From contig JFHB01000012.1 in NCBI GenBank assembly GCA_000729835.1, positions 62,001 through 126,000 on the forward strand: 64,000 nucleotides of DNA, read 5' to 3'. The notes beneath the pieces are model-generated. The model was not told the origin of the DNA. It worked only from the letters and a program-made list of their open reading frames with translations, and made no database searches. The position numbers and the translations under genes were made by a program. Shown piece by piece: positions 56,203 to 64,000 of this stretch. Numbering within the stretch: position 1 is the stretch's first letter; the number at the start of each line of letters is the position of its first letter. Source of the DNA: Atkinsonella hypoxylon. Lineage: Eukaryota; Ascomycota; Sordariomycetes; Hypocreales; Clavicipitaceae.

Positions 56203-57754
56203 TGCTCACGTCTGAGAAGCATTTCCACGTCGCGCAATGGCATCTGCAGTCCGGAAGCACCCGTGACACGATCGAATCTAGATCAAGTAGATCTAACCAT
56301 GGATTTCGGGCAGTTGCGGTATCTGGCGCGAAAATAGGCTCCTGATTGAGTGAGCCGAGCTATAGCTGCAGGAATGACAGTCTCCCCAAAAAAAAAAAGG
56401 AACGTATAATAATTTGCTGCCAAATCCGACTGGGTTTCCCCCCTTGGGTATTCAAGCGTGTCGATTGCAAAACCGGTCAGAGAGCGCTCAGGACAACATT
56501 TCACAACGATGCAGCGGTGCAACAGTGCGATGGTGCAACGGTGTTCAGTAGACGCCCCTTCCTTACAAGGCCGGCAGTGACGACATACCACTCAACAAGC
56601 TGACAGCTGCCTACAGCTGTGCTAGGCTGACCAACAGCTTCAACCGCCTCTTTCGTATCAATTGATCATTCCCGTTGAATCCCGTTGCGACATCCGCTAT
56701 TCACCAATGCCTCTGCATAAAACACCTCCGTCCATCAGAGACATTTTGACTTAACTGTTTGGTGCCTTGGTGAGCAAAGTCCAGACTCCCTAGCGCCAGC
56801 ATACCAGTCCTCGTCTCCAAACGCGCGCACACACCCCGACTGAGGCCGGCACAGAAATCGTGCACATGGTGAGACTTTTTTTTTTCCTTCCACGCCGCAA
56901 AGTCCGGGGGAGTGAGGCGTCCCCAGACGGGTCTCCATGTTTCTAGGTGGTCATGTTTGAGGACTGCGGAATGTGCATGGTTTCAAATGACATATTGGGC
57001 ATGTTGGCTGTGCTGAGTGAGGGTCATGGCTGCCGCTGGTTGTGCAAGTTGAACTTTCCAGATCTCGCTCGGCTATCGCGGAAGAGAGGAAATGGTACAA
57101 ATGGGGTTCGCGTATATGCCCTTTCCGTGACGAGGAACCTCTTCCCACGCACGGTCGAGGCCCAATTCTTCACAGTGGCTGGCCATCCTTTCAAACAGAG
57201 CTATCCGTACCGCCATGTCTTTTATATGCACTCCCATACAGCATCTGCGCCGCACATTCCAGTCACGATCGCGTCACATTTGTCGTCATCTACCGGCCAA
57301 CAACTAAACGTGGTGTTGCAACTTGTGCCATTTGGCGAGAAGATGCTCGCCAAATGCCCACCCCCTTGTGCTGGCTGAATTGCAATTGCGAGACCGGCTG
57401 TCTTGGACCTGTGAGGTGAGACTTGAAAATTCTGCAGGTCACGATGGCATCAGGTATTTTCGTTTGGTTGCCGGACGGATGTGCGGCACTGATGGCCTGA
57501 AATGGGCGTCATGAACTGATTGCGTCGTCACTGGGCATCTTGACTATCTTTGAGGCGTGTTGGTGTCTGTGAGCAGTATGCTGGAACAATAGGGTATCTA
57601 GGTGGGTTTGACGAACACTAGCAATCCATGGCTTTGCGCAAACCGTGCGCCTTCTGTCCGATAACAGCTCGGTGATGACTGCCCCCTTCATCATCTTCGT
57701 CCTCAAATGTCCCTTCTTCGACAACTACCTTCAAAATTCCCAGTGAGTACTCGC
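56203..57754. other. intergenic, no supported gene
   Basis: 1.55 kb. Overlapping frames at 56947-57378 and 57042-57419 (+) in different phases, neither with a motif. CAACAGTGCGATGGTGCAACGGTG at 56519-56542 is a short imperfect repeat. Confidence 0.45.
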
Positions 57755-58033
57755 TTACAAAGACAAGTCCTCTCGTCTATAATCGTGACTGGTTTTGCGC
57801 CGGTTGAGGTGCCTGCCGCCGTCCAGATGCCAGAACACGAACTCAAGCAATTCATATTCCTCGGCTTCATAGAGTTTCAAAATTTCATGGCACGATGCGA
57901 TCCAGCGGTGGAAATCGTCCCCTGCTTCATCGAATTGCATGCCGTTGAATAGAAAGATGCGCTTGACTATTTCATCAGCCTTGGGCTCGTACTTGCGCGC
58001 CAGTAGGAGAAGCAATTTCTTGCATACGGCCAT
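57755..58033 (-). CDS. small hypothetical ORF, 92 aa
   Basis: Starts at an ATG (58033) and reads KADEIVKRIFLFNGMQFDEAGDDFHRWIASCHEILKLYEAEEYELLEFVFWHLDGG. Composition is that of a helical soluble protein, which makes chance less likely, but it has no family I recognise. The end may pass a donor (TTTGTAAGCG near 57750), so this could be one exon of a longer or decayed gene. Confidence 0.35.
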   Translation of the reverse strand: MAVCKKLLLLLARKYEPKADEIVKRIFLFNGMQFDEAGDDFHRWIASCHEILKLYEAEEYELLEFVFWHLDGGRHLNRRKTSHDYRREDLSL

Positions 58034-58656
58034 AAACTAACATTTATTAATTATAAAATGCGTTAAGATAGCTACTCCTCTTAATGAAAATTCAGACATG
58101 TTAAGGGCTGCATCTACGACTTAGCGGACAATGTTACGAACAATTAGCAGACAGAGAAGCCATTATCTCAGCTATAAGGAGAGAGAGATTGATGGCGCTG
58201 TGAACTAGAACTGTATTGTCTTATCTCGAAGATAGTTAGGGCCTCCATGCTTCCTAATACATCGCACATGGCGATACATGAAGAGAGGGCGCCTAAGTCC
58301 TTGATTCGTTTCACCAATGTATTTCAATGGCCGCCAATGACTTTGCCTTCAATTCCGATCTGTCTCCAGAAAATAATAACCATGTCAACGTTCTGGTGGG
58401 AACAATTGGTTGACATGATGACCATCAAGAGCCGAGATCGACCGTACAAAGGGTCAACATGAGGATTTTCACATCGTCAAGTAGTGAAGACATGTTGTAC
58501 TGTCTAATATCTAATATCTTGGAGCACGGAATTTTATCATGCCCCCATCAATCCGCATAGATGCAAAATCAGATAAGCTTTTGATGAACATAAAGTAGAT
58601 AGTCGGCAATGCATCCCAAATTCCATTTTATGCGATAAAAGATTAGCGGGCAAATC
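58034..58656. other. TA-rich intergenic stretch
   Basis: About 620 bp, A/T-rich, no supported gene. Confidence 0.5.
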
Positions 58657-59742
58657 TCAAAGTCGGTAACTCATCGTCTCTAGAAGCTGCTCCTCTTCTT
58701 GCGTGAGGAACGTTTGGTGTGGAATCACGACTTCTCCACACCTGATAACAATCTCCCCCAAATGCTGCTCTGTCCTCGTGAAGTTCAACCGGCTAGCTGG
58801 AGCATCCTTGCCGGACCCGGGGGCACGGCTCTCTGCCTCATCATCTCTGATGGCAGAATGACTAGCGGTAGCCGCTGCTGACGCGGGACCCGGTGTCTCG
58901 ACACGTTTCTCCTCATCCAGGACATTCCGGATGATCTCATCAGAGCGTCTCCTCATGATAAGCTGCTGCCTGCTGCTCAAATCTTCAGGCGTCCACCAGT
59001 AGATGGGAAATCTGCGCTCAATATTGTTGACTAACAATGCTACGCCCAGCATCAGTGTGCATCCCAGCATAATGACCGGCAGGAGGAACCATCCAATCTC
59101 GACTAGCGTGTCATCGACGACAGCCAGCAGTGCGGTGGCTCCAGCTGGCGGATGAACAGTCTTAGTCAGGGCCATGAGCGCCGTTGCCGATGCGCATGCG
59201 AGGGCGCCACCGACCCATTGGATATCATCGAATCGATCGCTGAGTTGGAAGAGCTTGGCGATAGCGATACCAGTGGATGTGGAGATGAATTGGCCGAGAA
59301 AGCAGTTTCGGGGCTGGGCGAGTGGTGCTTCGATGGAGTAAAACTCTAGGACTGCCGCCGCGCCCTGTCCCGATTGCTTAGCAAATGTGGTGCTTCGTGG
59401 GGATGCTTCGTGGGGATGGCCATGTCACGAAGCAAGGGTCACCCCAGGTAAGGTAGGGAAACGCTGAAAAGAACTTACAAAGCTTCCGACAATCATGGGT
59501 GCCCTATGAGACTTAAAGGATGGGACGTGCTTGGATACGCCTTGAATCAAAAGAATAGCAGCCAACGCGCCGATAAAAGCCCAGAAAATGGGCATCAAAT
59601 TCCCCGTCTCTTGTGGTTTTGACCTGCGGTAGCCAAAGAATCTCGCGACCGGGTGGGGCAGGTATTTCCATGGCGGTGGCGGCACGAAGGGGTTTAGGTA
59701 CTGATCAATGTTGAAGTTCCATCTTCTATGAGGAAGAGTCAT
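58657..59742 (-). CDS. HPP-family integral membrane protein
   Basis: HPP proteins have four membrane helices and the motif His-Pro-Pro; a plant member transports nitrite, while fungal roles are unknown. Two exons, 59742-59479 and 59364-58657, are joined in phase 0 (...MIVGSF-GAAAVLEFYSIEAPLAQPRN) over a 114-bp intron to give 323 aa. Helices: IFWAFIGALAAILLIQGV, APMIVGSFGAAAVLEF, QWVGGALACASATALMALT and WFLLPVIMLGCTLMLGVALLV. Motif: ALTKTVHPPAGATALLA. A soluble, charged C-terminal tail of about 110 residues (RSDEIIRNVLDEEKR..., ending LLETMSYRL) is normal for fungal members. The intron contains a short direct repeat, GATGCTTCGTGGG, twice (59401-59420 area). Confidence 0.92.
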
Positions 59743-61206
59743 GATGATGAATTGGCCGAAGGAATAGGAAGAGCCAAAAGTTAAGGAATACAGCCCGAGG
59801 TTTCGGTAGAAGATGCGCCGTGTTTTACAAAGGGGTTGGTCTCGTCAGCGTGTTGGACTCGAGTACATAGTCGTAAAGGTCGAGTCTTGTCGCTAATCCC
59901 AGCCGCAGTTGTATCTTTGACATGATGAGAAGTCGTGACATTGTGGATCAAGGGAGGATAGTAAATCTCAAGCTTTGCCCGAGAGGAAAGGCGATTTGAA
60001 GTGTGGTCTTATGGAGTTCCCGACAAGTTGCAGTATCGATTGAGTAAGAAAAACCCGGAATAAGGTTGAGGCAGCGGGAGAGGAGCGCCAGGGCTGGGGA
60101 AACGGTAGGCGTTGCAGGGTTGCAGGGTTGCAGAGTTACGCTGCAGGACTATGCTGACGAACGAGGCGACATGATTGGCCGAAACTGCTCGCTGTCGCGC
60201 CAACCGGGCGCACTGTCTCACCCTGATCAGTGATCAGCTCACTCACTCAGGTCTGGCAGCGTCTGGCAGCGGGTTGACCCAGTTCGGCCGCTTATTAATA
60301 ATGAAGCGGCGGCGCCAAATAGGGATCTCCGCGGCATGTGCTGTTTTGGAAAGCACCAGGTGCTGACTGACCCGAGCCGAATTGGAGACTGCATCGAATA
60401 CTTAGTTACCCTGTCGGGCGATTCCGATGCAGATCTTGCTCTGGTTAACTAGCGGCCGTTCTTGATTTTGTCAAATCGAGTGACTCAACCCTGCTATGTA
60501 CACAAGCCTCTACCACTGCCAAGGTTGGATGTTCGAATTGCAGTAAACCCGTTGCTGGCCACTGCACGGTTGTGAACTCGCTCGCCTTAGGTGAACCAGG
60601 AGGATGCCAGCGACCTACATCATGAGATGTCAAGCAACCTGCATCATGAGCAGAAACCACGAGTATAATTTCACTCGTTTAGCCAAGAGCAAGATACGTC
60701 GTAATAATGCTTCAGTTAAATAGGGCCATGTCGGTGAACTAAGTGCCGGGTCTGGACACCAAATAACCACACACGCCATTCAAGAGCCTGAAGAAACTTG
60801 GCGCAAGCTTCATGACAGCACTAGCTAAACATATTTTGCCTCAATTACCCAGAGAAACTCACAAAAATCATTTCGGATTCTCTATCTACCTTGTCCTCAC
60901 AAGTGAGCTTTCGAGGAGCTGCGCTACTCATTTCCCTTCACTTTGTACTTTCACTTGCTGCACACCACTCAAGCTCGCTTCTTCTTCACAATCCAACTCC
61001 CGCTACAAATTTTCACAGTTTTAACCGTCACAAGTCCCGAGAGTCAATATATTAAATGATTCTTTCCTCCGGATGCAATACTCATCGTTAGAACATTAGA
61101 GCTTAGCACACATTGACTTGACTCATCGCTATCAATAGCAAGCACGCAGCTCTGCTCACAACCCCAGAGGAGGCAGCTTTCAACACACTTGAATGGAACA
61201 GTCAAA
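59743..61206. other. divergent intergenic region
   Basis: 1.46 kb between divergent genes, so it holds both promoters. (GTTGCAGG)-type triplication at 60110-60133. The last 150 bp before 61207 are CT/CA-rich, as in many fungal 5' leaders. No gene seen. Confidence 0.55.
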
Positions 61207-62996
61207 ATGAGCAAAAAGGACGTGATCGCATCATGCGAATCAGCTCCTCAGGCAGAAATGGATGACTACGCCCAGAAGCTCACAGAGCTATCCGCTCACT
61301 TCTACAGCATGCACATCATCCTTGAGCGAACAAAGCGCGATCTAGGAGGTTTTGATTACTTGAAGGCAATTGAGGCTCTCACTTCTCCATAATGCTTCAA
61401 ATGGTATAAAAGACTTTTGACTCGCTAACAACGACACAGGACAAGGCAGTGACCCTCATTAAGAACAGGGATTTGCCGGGCATCGAGGTGATCTCGACGT
61501 TACATGCGACGAGTCCAATCATACAGAGTGCCATGGAAACCAACATCTCTGCAATCGTCAAGTTTCGGAAGATGATCTCAGCGACGAAACAAGCCATAGA
61601 GGGTGAGGCTAGTCGTAGCACAAGCGAAGAGCTGGTGTACTCGACGTATTCGTCCGACAACGAGGCTCGGGATGTTGCCGCTCCAGGCGATGAGGACGCC
61701 TTAACCGACTCAAGTGGAGAGATCCAGGCCGAAGAAACCACCATGTACACCTTGCAGTACCACGAGGATGTCCTCGATGCGAAGCTTCCACGACTTTTCA
61801 TTCCGTCACAGCACCTCGGATTTGTAGACAGGTCGCATAGCCGCCGCGTGGTCCTTCACTCTCTGCCATATGACACCAATATCATGCAAGTGCTGAACGC
61901 GATTCGCTGCCATGGAGGAGTGACTTCAGCCTTGGTCGCGGATGATCTGGTCAGCAGACGAAAGTCATGCAAGACTGCTCTAGTAGACTTTGTCTACGCC
62001 TACGCCGCCGCCGGCTTTGTGTCCGAACTTGAGCAAGGGCGGCTCAGATTCCAAGACAGTGCGCAAGTGAACCATCTGGTCAAAGGTTATCATGTTCCAA
62101 CACCGTCTTGGTACCAGAACGAGCTGAATCATGCTCTCCTCGGCGCAGGCGCTACACGAGCACTCTGTCTGCCGGAGTTTCCAGTAAAAGCCATCTGGTA
62201 TCTCATCTTGAAGATTGGAATCAATGCCATCAGTTACATTGAATTACAAGACGGCAGGGACTTGGTCATCGAGTTTGTGTCTCTTTTCGAGGCTGATAAG
62301 ACCCATCAGCTTATGGAACGAGGTTGCCTGGGCGTTAAGTACGATACGGCAGGGAAGAAAATGCGCTATGTGTCCGACTCTTCTCAGGGTGACATGCAGG
62401 ACCTGTATACCAGGACGGGGGGGTTGATAGAATACGTCGAGCCTGGTATCTTGCAGAAAAGGTGGGACCAAAAGCCGTTCAACGTGGACTGGCCGACCTA
62501 CGGGCCGGAGCCGTGCCTTCATCACCACAAGACAGCCTCGGTGCCTCGAGAGAAATCAGGGCAGGAAGTGATCGCGGAGTACTTTGGCATTGAACTCGAT
62601 GAAGTGTTGGAGTTTCTCGAGGATCGCAGGCACTTCCGGGATACGACGTATAGAATCATAGGGAGCAATATCTCCCTCACGCGTCACAAGTACAGTTGGA
62701 GCATCAGTAAGGAGGACAATGTGAAGCTTCTCATGGCAAATACGCTCCATGATCCAGATTGGGCTGATGAGTGGGACGCACATTTCGAAGCGGAAGGGAC
62801 GATCAATTTTCGGACTTGGGAGCGCTACGGAATGCTGGCGGCGCATCGCCGACAGCTAGCTTCTGAACAAGGCCTTGATCCATGGGTTGTGCCTCGTTGC
62901 GACGGCTGTGAATGGGGGTGTCGAGGGTTGGAGATACTGCCAGTCCCGTCGATCGTCCGAGAGTGGTGCACCAAGCGCGAGGACGGCGAGGAATGA
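61207..62996 (+). CDS. hypothetical fungal protein with RRM-like segments
   Basis: The start ATG at 61207 gives MSKKDVIASCESAPQAEMDDYAQKL, a helical N-terminus. The frame meets TAA at 61391, so an intron is needed. The only in-phase choice I found is a GC-AG intron, 61366-61439 (AAG/GCAATT ... CACAG), giving LGGFDYLK-DKAVTLIKNRDLPGIEV and 571 aa in total. The middle has RRVVLHSLPYDTNIMQVLNAIRCHGGVTSALV and TALVDFVYAYAAAGFVSEL, the beta-alpha-beta pattern of an RNA-recognition motif. A second such segment lies at ALCLPEFPVKAIWYLILKIG...YIELQDGRDLVIEFVSLFEADK. The C-terminus has a Cys cluster (CDGCEWGC). RNA binding is an inference, and no gene name is known to me. Confidence 0.7.
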
Positions 62997-63719
62997 TTCA
63001 AGACGGATAGCTTGCGGCACTATGGTTCTCCCTCTCAAAAAAGTGCTTTTATGGAGTTTTTTACAAAAAAAAATATCGTCACGGGGATTGGGAGCATTGC
63101 TGCAGGCAACTTTCGATGGGTTATCTTGGGAGAAGCGGAGAAAACAACACTGAATTTGGGATTTCGCTAGTGCGTTGGTAGAGATATTCGTTACGATAGC
63201 TTTAAGATTCGTAATGGAGACTAATTTGAATTGGTTGGGACGTTATATTACGATGTCGTTGGTGATGGAATATCCTGAGCTGGCCATCAATTCCACCCTA
63301 GCCGCCAATATATCAAGTCAGCCATTGAACGACCGAACCATAACACCGAAAGTCCATACTTGCAAACTCTAATCCACGGCCTCACCCTGACTGCTTCATA
63401 TTCTTACCTCACCTACACAAGATGTATCTCGTTGATATGATATACCCAACTGTATGTCTTTGGTACTAGATGCCATAGTTAGGCCCCTAACTTGAGAACG
63501 ATCAGGACCACATTTCGAAGCTTGAACTTGACTCAGTCAAGCGACTCTTTCTCGGGTTGGAGCGAGCTGCATCAACTGCCGTTCGGGTCACCATGCCACG
63601 ACCCTCATCCCAGGAGCAGCTTGCGCGGCGAAGCAATGGGACCCCTTCCGGAGTTCAAGTAAGCGACATGATGTGGTGAGGAGCGTCCCAATTTTCTTAG
63701 CACTTACTGCTTATGAACT
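62997..63719. other. intergenic, no supported gene
   Basis: Downstream region of the RRM-like gene. Frames at 62875-63153 and 63175-63372 have no motif. Confidence 0.5.
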
Positions 63720-64000
63720 TGAAATTATTAGCGCAACAGGAAAAATAAATATTATAGAGAACAGATAACCTTAATAAAGCCTATGGAATAGTAGCACCTT
63801 CTTCCGTAGTTATAACTCTATTCTTTACTACTAATATGAATTAAGTTACTATAAGCATATACCCCTATTTCTTTAAATAGTTAGATATACCTAGATTATT
63901 TTAAAGCTAGTTTAAATCTAAGTTGTAAAGTATGGGTATATAGTTATAAAGTGTTGCTGTGCCTAACTTATAGAGCAATAAGATTATAAATAAGTAGGTG
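63720..64000. repeat. TA-rich, RIP-like DNA at the window edge
   Basis: From about 63720 the sequence turns strongly TA-rich, with frequent TTA, TAA and CTA words and no open frame. The change of composition is abrupt and looks like that of the relic at 13.6-14.2 kb. It probably belongs to a repeat that continues beyond the window. Confidence 0.45.

Noticed and set aside
1..64000. CRISPR array, bacterial operon, rRNA genes or full LTR retrotransposon
   Set aside because: Introns and fungal protein families show eukaryotic nuclear DNA. No regularly spaced repeats, rRNA sequence or paired LTRs were seen.

Overview
The window is nuclear DNA of a filamentous ascomycete (Pezizomycotina), most likely a hypocrealean Sordariomycete. 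The evidence is short (about 60-110 bp) phase-consistent introns with CTAAY-type branch sites, long intergenic spaces, TA-rich repeat relics with CA-to-TA type stop codons (the pattern left by repeat-induced point mutation, RIP), and a gene set typical of that group: ATG29 with a poorly conserved tail, a PRM10/ThrE-type transporter, an EST1-like protein, an Arb2-domain protein and a Zn2Cys6 regulator. I can name no species.

Layout. Bases 1-6.4 kb are gene-poor and hold two related 414-bp inverted-repeat elements plus microsatellites. 6.4-9.1 kb holds a Zn2Cys6 transcription factor between a 12-bp minisatellite on its 5' side and a 115-bp polypurine tract on its 3' side. 9.6-12.4 kb is a decayed ENA-type (P-IID) cation ATPase. 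13.1-14.2 kb is a TA-rich, stop-riddled transposase-like relic. 16.4-17.5 kb is an unclear hypothetical gene. 17.5-22 kb and 24.7-28.1 kb hold nothing I can call with confidence.

The core genes lie in 22-51 kb. In order they are: the EST1-like protein (-); a tRNA t6A dehydratase (-) divergent from a mitochondrial TPR-like membrane protein (+); the Arb2-domain protein (-); ATG29 (-) with a 10-nt microexon; a secreted calcineurin-like phosphoesterase (-); an orphan ORF (-); a GNAT acetyltransferase (-); a secreted M20 carboxypeptidase (+); an HMT1/ATM1-type ABC half-transporter (-); and a PRM10-like transporter (-). A short insertion with exact 15-bp flanking repeats sits at 43.7 kb.

From 51 to 64 kb the sequence is sparse again: a sulfotransferase-like pseudogene with several lesions, an HPP-family membrane protein (-), and a hypothetical protein with RRM-like segments (+). 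The window ends in TA-rich repeat-like DNA.

The genes do not form an obvious cluster or pathway. The general picture is a conserved housekeeping block flanked by accessory DNA with dead genes and repeats. I rebuilt multi-exon genes by hand; for seven of them (TF, Arb2, ATG29, M20, ABC, HPP, dehydratase) the summed exon length is an exact multiple of three, which supports the splice choices.
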